A DNA stretch of 64,000 bases from Flavobacterium oncorhynchi (GCF_002217355.1 NZ_MUHA01000007.1:99236-163235); one strand, 5' to 3'; shown: positions 7,665-16,774, numbered from the stretch's first letter. A program made the numbers and translations. The notes: generated from the sequence alone by a model not told the origin.

Positions 7665-9025
7665 TGTCAAAAGTTAAAACTTCCTTTTTCTGCCAAAATT
7701 GCGGCACCCAATATTCAAAATGGCAAGGCCAATGCAATGCGTGCAAAGAATGGAATACTATTGCTGAAGAAATCATTCAGAAACAGGAAAAAGTGGCTTG
7801 GAAAAGCGAACCAACTTCAACAGGTAAAGCGCCAAGACCTTTAAAAATAAACGAAATCGACTCGGCTCAGGAAATTCGCATGAATACTACTGACGGCGAA
7901 TTAAATCGCGTTTTGGGCGGCGGAATTGTTCCAGGTTCTTTAACGCTTTTGGGCGGCGAGCCTGGAATAGGAAAAAGCACACTTTTACTTCAAATTTCAC
8001 TAAAATTACCCTATAAAACTTTATATGTTTCTGGAGAAGAAAGTCAGAAACAAATAAAAATGCGCGCCGAAAGAATAACACCAAACAGCGACAACTGTTA
8101 TATCCTTACGGAAACCAAAACGCAGAATATCTTTAAACAAATTGAAGCGATTCAGCCAGAAATTGTAATCATCGATTCGATTCAGACTTTACACACCGAT
8201 TATATCGAATCAACAGCGGGAAGTATTTCTCAAATTAGAGAAACCACTGCAGAATTGATAAAATTTGCTAAAGAAACCAATACCCCAGTTATTTTAATTG
8301 GACATATTACAAAAGACGGAAATATTGCCGGACCAAAAATTCTAGAACACATGGTTGATACCGTTCTTCAATTTGAAGGCGACAGAAATCACGTTTACCG
8401 AATTTTGCGTTCGCTTAAAAACCGTTTTGGCTCTACGGCCGAATTGGGAATTTATGAAATGCTTGGAAGCGGTTTACGAGAAGTAAGCAATCCGTCAGAA
8501 ATATTGATTTCGCACAAAGACGAAGAATTATCAGGAACTGCAATTGCCACAACACTCGAAGGCATGCGTCCGCTTATGATCGAAATTCAATCACTTGTAA
8601 GTACAGCGGTTTACGGAACTCCGCAAAGAAGCACCACAGGATACAATGCTAAAAGATTAAACATGATTTTAGCAGTTTTAGAAAAAAGAGCAGGATTTCG
8701 TTTGGGTGCAAAAGATGTTTTCTTAAATGTAACCGGCGGAATTTCTGTTGATGATCCTGCAATTGATCTTGCTGTTGTTGCTGCGATTTTATCTTCAAAC
8801 GAAGACATTCCAGTTGGAAAAGGTTTTTGCTTTGCCGGCGAAGTAGGACTTTCTGGAGAAATTCGCCCTGTAAATCGTGTTGATCAGCGTATTCAGGAAG
8901 CCGAAAAACTAGGTTTTGATACTATTTTTGTTTCTAAATACAATAAAATCACTTTAAAAAACACTGGAATTAAAATTGAACTTGTTGCTAAAATTGAAGA
9001 TGTTGCCAGTATTCTTTTTGGGTAA
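7664..9025 (+). CDS. radA: DNA repair protein RadA
   Basis: RadA is a RecA-related, DnaB-type branch-migration ATPase acting in recombinational repair. It has a four-cysteine zinc finger (C10, C13, C24, C27), Walker A GGEPGIGKST, the RadA signature KNRFGS near 245 and a Lon-protease-like C-terminal domain (from about 300) without the need for protease activity. The 453-aa length is standard. The start codon overlaps the stop of the upstream esterase-like gene (TAATG). Confidence 0.97.
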   Translation: MSKVKTSFFCQNCGTQYSKWQGQCNACKEWNTIAEEIIQKQEKVAWKSEPTSTGKAPRPLKINEIDSAQEIRMNTTDGELNRVLGGGIVPGSLTLLGGEPGIGKSTLLLQISLKLPYKTLYVSGEESQKQIKMRAERITPNSDNCYILTETKTQNIFKQIEAIQPEIVIIDSIQTLHTDYIESTAGSISQIRETTAELIKFAKETNTPVILIGHITKDGNIAGPKILEHMVDTVLQFEGDRNHVYRILRSLKNRFGSTAELGIYEMLGSGLREVSNPSEILISHKDEELSGTAIATTLEGMRPLMIEIQSLVSTAVYGTPQRSTTGYNAKRLNMILAVLEKRAGFRLGAKDVFLNVTGGISVDDPAIDLAVVAAILSSNEDIPVGKGFCFAGEVGLSGEIRPVNRVDQRIQEAEKLGFDTIFVSKYNKITLKNTGIKIELVAKIEDVASILFG

Positions 9026-9036
9026 TTTTTTTTCGC

Positions 9037-9131
9037 CTCGAATTCCACAAATTAAACACGAATTTTTATTTAATTTTAAAATCTAAATCTAGACATTTAC
9101 TAAATTCGAGAAATTAGTGCAATTTGTGGCA
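9037..9131. repeat. Imperfect inverted repeat of the CAATTTGTGGC family
   Basis: Sequence around 9037-9064 (TTCCACAAATT, CACGAATTT) is roughly the reverse complement of 9103-9131 (AAATTCGAGAAATTAG, TGCAATTTGTGGC). The same words occur at 11.6 kb and repeatedly at 42.1-42.4 kb, so this looks like one member of a dispersed spacer-repeat family. Confidence 0.55.
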
Positions 9132-9184
9132 AAAAAAACAACGCTTCATTCTAATAGTTCTAAATTCTTTCGAAAACTGCTGCT

Positions 9185-11149
9185 ATGAATTTTCCAAAAC
9201 AAAAAATATACAAAGCTCTAAAAATACTTGCCGTTATATTGGTTTTGCTTTGCATCGGATTGTACTTTTTTCGCAACTCGCTTCTAAAACAAGCGGTCGC
9301 CAAAGTTACCCACAAAATGGCTGTTGATTACAACAGTGATTTTTCTATAAAAGAAGCTTCTTTCAGCGGATTATCCAGCATAAAACTAACGGATGTTGTT
9401 TTGGTTCCAAAAAATGCAGACACACTTTTAAAAATCAAAAACATCGAAACCAGTGTCAGCTTAAGCAACTTATTAATCGGCGATGTTCAAGTTGGTACTT
9501 TAAAGGTTAACAACGGCTACATTCAATTGGTTAAAAAAGGAAAAATTCGAAATTTTGATGCTTTTCTAAAAAGAAATCGTGATGATTCCGAGAAAAACGA
9601 AAAACGCAAATACGGCGCTTTTGCTTATCGCATTATTTCAAAACTATTAAATCTGGTTCCTACGGACATGAATTTGGAAAACTTCCAATTCAAAATCGAT
9701 GATAATGGCAAAAAAACAGCTGTTGCAATCAACAAACTGGTTTTAAACAACAAACAACTCGAAACCAATATTCATGTTCAAAGCAAAGATTTTGATCAGC
9801 GCTGGAACTTAAAAGGTTTTGCTGATCCAAGAAATCAAAAAGCGGATATTCGATTCTTTAATTTAGATACTGGAGCCATTCGTGTTCCTTATCTCGATGA
9901 ACGCTACAATTTAAAAGCAAGCTTTGATTCTATTCGCCTGAATGTTCAAAACATTGACAAAAGCGGCAGCGAATTGCACATTGACGGCTTCACCTCTATC
10001 GTTAATCTGAAAATTAATCATCCAAAAATTGCCAGCAAAGATGTAATTATAAAAAATGCTCGTTTTGATTACCGATTTTTACTTGGTGATGATTTTATCT
10101 CGATTGACAGCACTTCAACAATGCAGTTGAATAAGATCAAAGTAAAACCATATATCTCTTACAGCACAGAAAAAGATACCGTTTATACTTTGAAGGTGAA
10201 TATTCCGAAAATGAAAGCGCAAGATTTTATTGTTTCGCTTCCAGATGGATTATTCACGCATTTTCAAGGCATGCAGGCAACTGGAAATTTCGATTACAAA
10301 CTCGATTTCAAATTCAATAAAAACAAACCAAATACGCTTGTTTTTGACAGTAAAATGAACAAAGAAGATTTACATATCACTAAATATGGCGAAGCTGATT
10401 TGAACAAACTAAACGGTGAATTTGTATATCGTGCAATTATTCAAAATGTCTTGCAGCGACCTGTTTTAGTTGGAAATGCAAATCCGAATTATACGCCATT
10501 AGATCAAATTTCGCCTTATTTACGAAAATGCGTTTTAACAACTGAAGATCCTTCTTTCTTCTCGCATCGCGGTTTTATAAATGAAGCCTTCAAACAGTCT
10601 ATTCTTAAAAACATTAGAACTAAAAAGTTCTCGCGCGGTGCCAGCACAATAAGCATGCAACTGATTAAAAATGTATTCTTAACGAGAGAAAAAACACTTT
10701 CGCGAAAGCTTGAAGAAATCCTTTTGGTTTATATTTTAGAAAATAACCGAATTGTAAGTAAGGAACGAATGCTGGAAGTTTATTTCAACATTATTGAATG
10801 GGGACCAAATGTATACGGAATTGGCGAAGCAAGTCATTTTTATTTCCAAAAAAGTCCTTCAGCTTTAAGCGTAGATGAATGTTTATATTTAGCAACGATT
10901 ATTCCGAAACCAAGAAAATTCATGTATCAATTTAATGACGAAGGAAACCTGAAAGATTTCGCCATTAAAAACCAGAAATTTTTAAAGAATTTAATGTTCA
11001 GAAGAGGACTTTTAGTTCCCGAAGATACAATTGGACAATTACCTGTTTATATTTCTGGAAATGCGCGTTCATTAATACGAATTAAAGCTCCAGATTCTAC
11101 CGCAGTTCCTGCGGACTCTTTATCTACCAGCGACGAATTTGATTTGTAA
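9185..11149 (+). CDS. Biosynthetic peptidoglycan transglycosylase with AsmA-like N-terminal region
   Basis: This 654-aa inner-membrane protein has one N-terminal membrane helix (about 12-29). It is followed by about 400 residues of beta-rich sequence resembling AsmA-type lipid-transport/assembly domains (SIKLTDVVLVP, IETSVSLSNLL, LKVNNGYIQL). A GT51 glycosyltransferase domain (about 435-620) then polymerises lipid II. GT51 motifs are intact: LTTEDPSFFSHRGF with catalytic Glu454, RGASTISMQLIKNVF, RKLEEILLVY, and MLEVYFNIIEWGPNVYGI. No transpeptidase domain follows, so it is monofunctional like MtgA but much longer. The RDD protein gene starts 2 bp downstream. Confidence 0.88.
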   Translation: MNFPKQKIYKALKILAVILVLLCIGLYFFRNSLLKQAVAKVTHKMAVDYNSDFSIKEASFSGLSSIKLTDVVLVPKNADTLLKIKNIETSVSLSNLLIGDVQVGTLKVNNGYIQLVKKGKIRNFDAFLKRNRDDSEKNEKRKYGAFAYRIISKLLNLVPTDMNLENFQFKIDDNGKKTAVAINKLVLNNKQLETNIHVQSKDFDQRWNLKGFADPRNQKADIRFFNLDTGAIRVPYLDERYNLKASFDSIRLNVQNIDKSGSELHIDGFTSIVNLKINHPKIASKDVIIKNARFDYRFLLGDDFISIDSTSTMQLNKIKVKPYISYSTEKDTVYTLKVNIPKMKAQDFIVSLPDGLFTHFQGMQATGNFDYKLDFKFNKNKPNTLVFDSKMNKEDLHITKYGEADLNKLNGEFVYRAIIQNVLQRPVLVGNANPNYTPLDQISPYLRKCVLTTEDPSFFSHRGFINEAFKQSILKNIRTKKFSRGASTISMQLIKNVFLTREKTLSRKLEEILLVYILENNRIVSKERMLEVYFNIIEWGPNVYGIGEASHFYFQKSPSALSVDECLYLATIIPKPRKFMYQFNDEGNLKDFAIKNQKFLKNLMFRRGLLVPEDTIGQLPVYISGNARSLIRIKAPDSTAVPADSLSTSDEFDL

Positions 11150-11151
11150 TT

Positions 11152-11565
11152 ATGAAACCCACTTATTTATTTAAAAGAGTTTTTGCCTTTGGAATTGACT
11201 TTATCATTTTAGCGCTGACAGTTAAAATACTATTTCCGTATATCTCTTATAAAAACAGCAGTGGCGAGAGCTTCATTAAAACGGAAATTGGTCTTTTAAT
11301 TTATTATCTCTTTTTTATTTTTCAAGATGTTTTTATGAATAAAACTATTGGAAAGCACATCTTCAAGCTGCAGATGACATTTGATAATCCTATGGAAATA
11401 AACGGATACAAAAAATATTTTAGAATAATTATTAGACGACTTTTTGATCTGCTTGAATTAGTTTGTCCTTTCATTTACCTAATCCCAATTGTTTTGACAA
11501 AGAAGAATCAAAAATTGGGTGATTTAATCGCAAAAATAGCGGTAACACAAAAACCAAATAATTAA
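11152..11565 (+). CDS. RDD family membrane protein
   Basis: This 137-aa integral membrane protein has the RDD pattern: an N-terminal FKRVFAFGIDFIIL segment with Arg and Asp, a middle helix followed by MNKTIGKHIFKLQM, and a third helix in VCPFIYLIPIVL before KKNQKLGDLIAK. RDD proteins are poorly characterised; some are linked to ion transport. It begins 2 bp after the transglycosylase gene and presumably shares its transcript. Confidence 0.85.
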   Translation: MKPTYLFKRVFAFGIDFIILALTVKILFPYISYKNSSGESFIKTEIGLLIYYLFFIFQDVFMNKTIGKHIFKLQMTFDNPMEINGYKKYFRIIIRRLFDLLELVCPFIYLIPIVLTKKNQKLGDLIAKIAVTQKPNN

Positions 11566-11592
11566 GACAGCTATTTTAGCCGCACTTCAAAA

Positions 11593-11640
11593 AAAAGCCA
11601 CAAATTATCACGGATTAATCTGTGTTAATTTGTGGCTTTT
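11593..11640. terminator. Bidirectional terminator between convergent genes
   Basis: A 15-bp perfect stem (11593-11607 with 11626-11640) is extended by an inner CAC/GTG pairing and ends in A- and T-runs. It lies between the rightward RDD gene and the leftward aldo/keto reductase gene and can serve both. The sequence also belongs to the TTTGTGGC dispersed repeat family. Confidence 0.8.
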
Positions 11641-11661
11641 GTGTTTATTACAAAATCGAAT

Positions 11662-12699
11662 TTAAGGCGCAGGATCAGGAATTATTGCCTGAACTTGATT
11701 AATTTCAGTGATCATTTCTTTTGAAAGTACGACATCAATTGTGGCGATATTTTCTTTTAATTGTTCTAAAGTTGTAGCACCAATAATTGCACTAGTTAAA
11801 AATGGCTGCTGCAACACAAATCCCATTGCTAATTCTGTCAGAGTTAAACCATGTTTTTTAGCAATTTCTAAATACAACTTTGTTGCTTGTGTACATTGCT
11901 CACTATTGTAACGCGTGTATTGCGGAAAAAGTTTTATTCTAGAATTTGGGTGCGCTTCTCCTGTTAAAAATTTACCCGTTAAAACTCCAAATGCTAAAGG
12001 CGAATAAGCCAGCAATCCAACATTTTCATGCATTGAAACTTCGGCTGAATTCACTTCAAAAAGACGATTTAATAATGAATAAGGATTTTGAACGGTTTTA
12101 ATTCTAGGCAGATTTTGATATTTACTTTCTTCCAAAAGACGCATCATTCCCCAAGAATTCTCATTTGAAACACCAATATGTTTAATTTTTCCTTCTTTAA
12201 TTAATCCATCAAACGTTTCTAAAATTTCTCTGAAGTTATCTTCCCATGCATCTTCAAAACCTGTAAACGCGCGGTGCCCAAAGTTATTAGTTTTTCGTTC
12301 CGGCCAATGCATTTGATACAAGTCGATATAATCTGTCTGCAAACGCTTTAAACTGTTTTCTAAAGCATATTTAATACTTGCAGGCGAAAAATCTAACTTC
12401 TCACGCATATATCCAAAATTCGGATTTGGCCCAGCTATTTTAGAAGCTAAAACAACTTTATCACGGTTTCCTGATTTTTTAAACCAAGTTCCAATAATTT
12501 TTTCAGTACTTCCGTAAGTTGCTTCACTTGCTGGAACCGAATACATCTCTGCAGTATCAAAAAAGTTTACACCTTGTTCCAGCGCATAATCCATTTGAGC
12601 ATGACCTTCTGCCTCTGTATTCTGTTGGCCAAAAGTCATGGTTCCAAGATTGATTTTACTAACTTTTATATCGGTGTTGGGTAATGTAGTGTATTTCAT
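11662..12699 (-). CDS. tas: Aldo/keto reductase, Tas-like
   Basis: This 345-aa NADP(H)-dependent aldo/keto reductase closely follows the layout of E. coli Tas. Visible landmarks are LGTMTFGQQN, FFDTAEMYSVP (catalytic Asp and Tyr), LQTDYIDLYQMHWPER (catalytic His), IGVSNENSWGMMR, IKTVQNPYSLLNRLFEV and the nucleotide-binding SAIIGATTLEQLKENI. The true substrate is unknown. It is a single leftward gene with its own -7 element, and its stop faces the shared terminator. Confidence 0.9.
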   Translation of the reverse strand: MKYTTLPNTDIKVSKINLGTMTFGQQNTEAEGHAQMDYALEQGVNFFDTAEMYSVPASEATYGSTEKIIGTWFKKSGNRDKVVLASKIAGPNPNFGYMREKLDFSPASIKYALENSLKRLQTDYIDLYQMHWPERKTNNFGHRAFTGFEDAWEDNFREILETFDGLIKEGKIKHIGVSNENSWGMMRLLEESKYQNLPRIKTVQNPYSLLNRLFEVNSAEVSMHENVGLLAYSPLAFGVLTGKFLTGEAHPNSRIKLFPQYTRYNSEQCTQATKLYLEIAKKHGLTLTELAMGFVLQQPFLTSAIIGATTLEQLKENIATIDVVLSKEMITEINQVQAIIPDPAP

Positions 12700-12706
12700 T
12701 TTTTTT

Positions 12707-12748
12707 CTAAGGTACTAAGGTTCTGAGAAACTAAGATTCTAAGGTTTC
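12707..12748. repeat. CTAAGG/TTCTGAG dispersed repeat in the tas leader
   Basis: Short words CTAAGGTACTAAGG, TTCTGAG and CTAAGATTCTAAGG follow one another just upstream of the reductase ATG, within the predicted 5' leader. Related copies lie at 12899-12933 (inverted), 25604-25640 and 60646-60680. Confidence 0.6.
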
Positions 12749-12768
12749 TTTTTTCGAATAATAAGCTT

Positions 12769-12776
12769 CAAAGATA
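12769..12776 (-). promoter_or_regulatory. -7 element of the Tas-like gene
   Basis: The minus strand reads TATCTTTG, a match to TAnnTTTG, about 70 bases upstream of the ATG. The leader it would create contains the CTAAGG repeat. Confidence 0.45.
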
Positions 12777-12862
12777 CGATGCTATTCTTCAAATGAAAAT
12801 CTTAGAATAGTTAAAAAAACTACAAGTTTTTCTGAGGTGCTAAGTTAAATTCAAAGCAATAA

Positions 12863-12893
12863 AAAAGGCTCAAAGCAAAACTTTGAACCTTTT
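12863..12893 (-). terminator. Terminator of the OmpA-type lipoprotein gene
   Basis: AAAAGGCTCAAAG (12863-12875) pairs with CTTTGAACCTTTT (12881-12893) with one mismatch and a 5-nt loop. On the minus strand the stem ends in a U-run, 41 bases past the stop codon. Confidence 0.75.
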
Positions 12894-12898
12894 AAAAA

Positions 12899-12933
12899 AT
12901 CTTAGCACCTTAGTTCCTCAGAACCTCAGCTCC
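12899..12933. repeat. CTAAGG/TTCTGAG dispersed repeat, inverted copy
   Basis: Directly abutting the stop codon of the OmpA-type gene is CTTAGCACCTTAGTTCCTCA followed by GAACCTCAGCTCC, the reverse complement of the repeat at 60646-60680 with few differences. Confidence 0.6.
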
Positions 12934-13878
12934 TTAATTTATACTATTAAGCATCTCTGCAATCTCGTCTAATCTTGGAGTTAAAATAATTTCGATTCTA
13001 CGATTTTTAGCCTTTCCTTCTGGAGTCGCATTACTTGCCAAAGGAGAAAATTCACTTCTTCCAGCCGCAGTCAGCTTTTGTTTGTTGATTTTAGCATTTT
13101 CACTTAAAATAGCCACAATTGCAGTTGCTCTTTTAGTAGATAAATCCCAGTTATTTGCAATTGGTCCAGAACCAGCATACGGATCATCATCTGTATGTCC
13201 TTCAATAAGAACTGAAAGATCAGGATTATCACCTAGAACTTTTCCTAATTCTACAACAGCTTTTCTTCCCTCTGTTCCAACAGCCCAGCTTCCTGAATTG
13301 AAAAGCAGTTTGTTTTCCATAGAAACATACACTTTTCCGTTCTTTTGTTCCACCGTCAAACCTTTACCTTCAAAACCATTTAAAGCTTTTGATAAAGTTT
13401 CTTTCAGTTTGCGCATTGATTCCTCTTTTGCAGCAATCATATCTTCAAGCTCTTTTAATCGACTTGCTGTTTTATCAAGACTTGCTTGTTCTTCAGCCAG
13501 TTTTTTTGATTTCGCTTCTAATTGTGCTAACAACTCGCGGTTTTTATTCATGTTTTTCTCCAATGCATCATTGCTGTTTTTCTCGAGAGCATTGTATGAA
13601 TCTTGTAAAACTTTATATTTATTTTGCGCAGCAGCTAAATCTGCTTTTTGTTTTGCCAATTCATCTTTTGTGCTGTTTAAATCTTTGGTTAAATTATCGC
13701 GTTCTAATTCCAGCTGATTCTTTGATTTTTGCAAATCGGCATTTTGATCTGCAATCGAACGATTTTCTTTTTTAAGATCTGAATACTTTGTTTCCAAATC
13801 ATTATAAATCTTTTTAGACACACAAGAAGTCATAGACAAAGCCAAAACCACTAATCCTATCGAAGCTTTCTTAATCAT
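12934..13878 (-). CDS. OmpA family lipoprotein with coiled coil
   Basis: This 314-aa lipoprotein has a signal ending in SMTSC (Cys about 19). A long coiled coil of K/E/Q/L-rich heptads follows (about 25-165). The C-terminal OmpA-like peptidoglycan-binding domain (about 185-305) shows LIEGHTDDDPY, NWDLSTKRATAIVAIL, GRSEFSPLASN and KAKNRRIEIIL, including the Asp and Arg that hold diaminopimelate. It likely tethers the outer membrane to peptidoglycan. It is a single leftward gene with its own terminator. Confidence 0.92.
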   Translation of the reverse strand: MIKKASIGLVVLALSMTSCVSKKIYNDLETKYSDLKKENRSIADQNADLQKSKNQLELERDNLTKDLNSTKDELAKQKADLAAAQNKYKVLQDSYNALEKNSNDALEKNMNKNRELLAQLEAKSKKLAEEQASLDKTASRLKELEDMIAAKEESMRKLKETLSKALNGFEGKGLTVEQKNGKVYVSMENKLLFNSGSWAVGTEGRKAVVELGKVLGDNPDLSVLIEGHTDDDPYAGSGPIANNWDLSTKRATAIVAILSENAKINKQKLTAAGRSEFSPLASNATPEGKAKNRRIEIILTPRLDEIAEMLNSIN

Positions 13879-14036
13879 TTTATTTTCTGTTTTTTTATTT
13901 GAAACGTATTATTAATTCCTGATTTAAACGATAATTCGAATAAAATCTAAATGAACTTTTCTTTAAAAATAAAAGCAAAATTCAATTTATCAGAATTTCC
14001 GAATCCCATTTCTCTCAACAAGAACAATACCAAATT

Positions 14037-14798
14037 TTACTCAATTTCGACTAAAACTGGACAATGATCTGAATGAACCGCATCTGGAAGAATCACGGCA
14101 CGTTTTAAACGATGTTCCATCGGAGCGCTTACTAAATTATAATCGATACGCCAGCCTTTGTTATTTCCTCTCGCTCCTGCACGATAGCTCCACCACGAAT
14201 AATGATGCGGATCTTTATTAAAATGACGGAAACTGTCTATAAAACCAGATTTCATAAAACCATCGAGCCACGCGCGTTCAGCAGGTAAAAATCCTGAAAC
14301 TGTTTTATTACGCACCGGATCATGAATATCTATCGCTTCGTGACAAATATTATAATCACCGCAAATAATCAAATTAGGAATAGCTAATTTCAATTCATTA
14401 ATATACGTTTGAAAATCATCCATAAACATAAATTTATGATCTAATCTTTCAATATTTGTTCCTGACGGAAGATATAAACTCATTACCGAAACATCATCAA
14501 AATCAGCACGCAGATTACGTCCTTCAAAATCCATATGATGAATTCCTGTACCGTAAACTACATTATTGGGTTTTGTTTTGGATAAAATTGCAACACCACT
14601 GTAACCTTTTTTTGTTGCAGGATAATAATATTGATACGGATAGCCTGCGGCCGTAATATCGTCAACCGGAATTTGATCCTTCGTAGCTTTGATTTCTTGA
14701 AGGCAGATTACATCAGGATTTGCCTGTTGCAGCCATTCGATAAAACCTTTGTTAATTGCAGCACGAATTCCGTTTACATTATAAGAAATAATTTTCAT
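14037..14798 (-). CDS. xth: Exodeoxyribonuclease III / AP endonuclease
   Basis: This 253-aa Mg-dependent AP endonuclease and 3'-5' exonuclease belongs to the base-excision repair pathway. Motifs are MKIISYNVNGIRAA (N7), DVICLQEIKA (metal-binding Glu), CGDYNICHEAIDIHDP (catalytic Asp and Asn), RIDYNLVS and HSDHCPVLVEIE (catalytic His). Length and motif order are those of the ExoA/Xth family. It is divergent from the acyltransferase gene at 14919. Confidence 0.95.
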   Translation of the reverse strand: MKIISYNVNGIRAAINKGFIEWLQQANPDVICLQEIKATKDQIPVDDITAAGYPYQYYYPATKKGYSGVAILSKTKPNNVVYGTGIHHMDFEGRNLRADFDDVSVMSLYLPSGTNIERLDHKFMFMDDFQTYINELKLAIPNLIICGDYNICHEAIDIHDPVRNKTVSGFLPAERAWLDGFMKSGFIDSFRHFNKDPHHYSWWSYRAGARGNNKGWRIDYNLVSAPMEHRLKRAVILPDAVHSDHCPVLVEIE

Positions 14799-14820
14799 CA
14801 GATTGTATTTTTAAGGATTC

Positions 14821-14828
14821 CAAATGTA
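14821..14828 (-). promoter_or_regulatory. -7 element of xth
   Basis: The minus strand reads TACATTTG (TAnnTTTG), ending 22 bases before the xth ATG. Confidence 0.5.
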
Positions 14829-14880
14829 ATAAAAAAGTGGAAAGTTTGCGTTTGAATAAACGAAAAGTAGAGTTTTTTGT

Positions 14881-14888
14881 TATCTTTG
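14881..14888 (+). promoter_or_regulatory. -7 element of the olsF-type gene
   Basis: TATCTTTG matches TAnnTTTG and ends 30 bases before the ATG at 14919. A TTTG occurs at 14851-14854, a rather wide 26 bases upstream. Confidence 0.5.
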
Positions 14889-14918
14889 TTGGCTGCTCTA
14901 ATAATTTAAAAATAGTAC

Positions 14919-16721
14919 ATGGGTTTAGTTACCGCGAAAGAAGTTGCAAAAGCAATAAATGTTGATAAGTACGGAGTATTTGGTACTTTTTCAGGCTGGA
15001 TTCTTATGAAGGTCCTTAAGATCTCTACCCTAAATAAAATTTACGATCACAATAAACACTTAGAGGATGTTGCGTTTTTAAACGGGATTTTGGATGAAAT
15101 GGAAATCAAATTTGAAATTCCTGAAGAAGATTTAAAACGTTTACCTAAAGACGGCGCTTATATTACCATCTCAAATCATCCGCTTGGAGGAATTGATGGT
15201 ATTTTGCTTTTGAAATTAATGCTCGAAAGAGAACCAAATTTCAAGATTATCGCTAATTTTTTATTGCACAGAATTGTTCCTCTTAAAAAATATATCATGC
15301 CGGTTAATCCTTTTGAAAATCATAAGGACGCCAAATCGAGCGTGGTCGGAATCAAAGAAACTTTACGTCATTTAAGCGACGGAAAACCTTTAGGGATTTT
15401 CCCTGCAGGAGAAGTTTCAACTTATAAAGACGGAAAATTAGTAGTTGACAAACCTTGGGAAGAAGGCGCTTTAAAATTAATTAGAAAAGCCAAAGTTCCA
15501 GTTGTACCCATTTATTTTCATGCTAAGAACAGTAAATTATTCTACTGGCTTTCTAAAATTGATGATACTTTGCGTACTGCAAAATTACCTTCGGAATTAC
15601 TGACACAGAAAGATCGCGTGATTAAAGTTCGTATTGGAAAACCAATTTCAGTAAACGAGCAAAACGAAATCGAATCGTTTGAAGAATATTCTGAGTTCTT
15701 GAGAAAGAAAACTTATATGCTGGCTAATCCGTTTGAAAAAGACACCAAATTGATTGATACAGCAAGCCTAAAAATACCAAAGGCACCTAAAAAAATTGTT
15801 ACGCCGGCGAACGAATCAAAAATGATTGACGAAGTTAATGCGTTAAGAAATAGCGATTGCCGCCTGCTGCAAAGCAAAAATTACGAAGTATTTTTTGCAC
15901 GCGCAAAATCTATCCCGAATATTCTGCATGAAATAGGTCGTCTGCGTGAAATCACCTTTAGAGAAGTTGGTGAAGGAACCAATGAATCTATTGACTTAGA
16001 CGAATACGACAAGTATTATCACCATATGTTTTTATGGGACGATGAAACCAAAAAAATTGCAGGTGCATACCGCATGGGATTAGGTTCTGAGATTTATCCG
16101 AAATATGGCATCGAAGGTTTCTACTTGACAGATCTTTTTAGATTTGAACCAGAACTTCACGACATGATGCACAAATCGATCGAAATGGGACGTGCTTTTA
16201 TTATTCGTGAATATCAGCAAAAACCAATGCCTTTGTTCTTGTTATGGAAAGGAATTATACACACTACTCTTCGCCATCCTGAACACAAGTATTTATTAGG
16301 CGGCGTAAGTATCAGTAATCAATTTTCTGATTTCTCTAAATCGTTGATGATTGAGTTCATGAAATCAAATTATTATGATCCTTATATTGCACAATACATT
16401 CATCCGAAGAAAGCTTATAAAGTAAAATTAAAAGATGCTGATAAAGACTTTATCTTCGACGAAGCTGAATCTGACTTAAATAAATTTGATAAAATCATTG
16501 ATGAATTAGAACCGGGCAATTTACGTTTACCTGTTTTAATCAAAAAATACATCAAACAAAATGCACGTGTTGTTGCTTTCAACGTAGATCCTTTGTTTAA
16601 CAATGCTGTTGACGGCTTAATGTACATCAGAATCGCTGATATTCCTGAAAGCACTATGAAACCCGTTATTGAAGAATTTCAAATAGAATTAGAGCGTAAA
16701 TTATCTGAGAAAGAAGATTAG
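14919..16721 (+). CDS. olsF: Bifunctional aminolipid acyltransferase, OlsF/GlsF type
   Basis: This 600-aa fusion has a PlsC-type O-acyltransferase domain first (about 60-290): ITISNHPLGGIDG carries the acceptor His/Asp, and GIFPAGEVSTYK is the acyl-binding motif. A GNAT-like N-acyltransferase domain of the OlsB/hemolysin type comes second (about 310-530): IGRLREITFREVGEG, LTDLFRFEPEL, EMGRAFIIREYQQ, LLGGVSISNQFSDFSKSLM. Such fusions make ornithine or glycine lipids in Bacteroidota and some Proteobacteria; the amino acid used cannot be read from sequence. The acceptor motif is H-x5-D rather than the H-x4-D of standard PlsC. It is a single gene with its own promoter and a bidirectional terminator downstream. 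Confidence 0.85.
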   Translation: MGLVTAKEVAKAINVDKYGVFGTFSGWILMKVLKISTLNKIYDHNKHLEDVAFLNGILDEMEIKFEIPEEDLKRLPKDGAYITISNHPLGGIDGILLLKLMLEREPNFKIIANFLLHRIVPLKKYIMPVNPFENHKDAKSSVVGIKETLRHLSDGKPLGIFPAGEVSTYKDGKLVVDKPWEEGALKLIRKAKVPVVPIYFHAKNSKLFYWLSKIDDTLRTAKLPSELLTQKDRVIKVRIGKPISVNEQNEIESFEEYSEFLRKKTYMLANPFEKDTKLIDTASLKIPKAPKKIVTPANESKMIDEVNALRNSDCRLLQSKNYEVFFARAKSIPNILHEIGRLREITFREVGEGTNESIDLDEYDKYYHHMFLWDDETKKIAGAYRMGLGSEIYPKYGIEGFYLTDLFRFEPELHDMMHKSIEMGRAFIIREYQQKPMPLFLLWKGIIHTTLRHPEHKYLLGGVSISNQFSDFSKSLMIEFMKSNYYDPYIAQYIHPKKAYKVKLKDADKDFIFDEAESDLNKFDKIIDELEPGNLRLPVLIKKYIKQNARVVAFNVDPLFNNAVDGLMYIRIADIPESTMKPVIEEFQIELERKLSEKED

Positions 16722-16740
16722 CTCTAATCTCTCAAAACTA

Positions 16741-16774
16741 AAAAATCCCATTTGTAATAACAAATGGGATTTTT
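16741..16774. terminator. Bidirectional terminator, copy 1 of the TCCCATT family
   Basis: A perfect 15-bp stem AAAAATCCCATTTGT / ACAAATGGGATTTTT with a 4-nt AATA loop lies between the convergent acyltransferase and DUF805 genes. Confidence 0.9.

Noticed and set aside
9124..9327. A + strand open frame overlapping the start of the transglycosylase gene
   Set aside because: It begins inside a spacer repeat and is out of frame with the clear AsmA/GT51 product.
13082..13717. A 211-codon open frame on the + strand
   Set aside because: It lies wholly antisense to the OmpA-type lipoprotein, whose motifs are clear. The low-complexity coiled coil keeps the opposite frame open by composition, and the product is Ser/Phe-rich with no recognisable domain.
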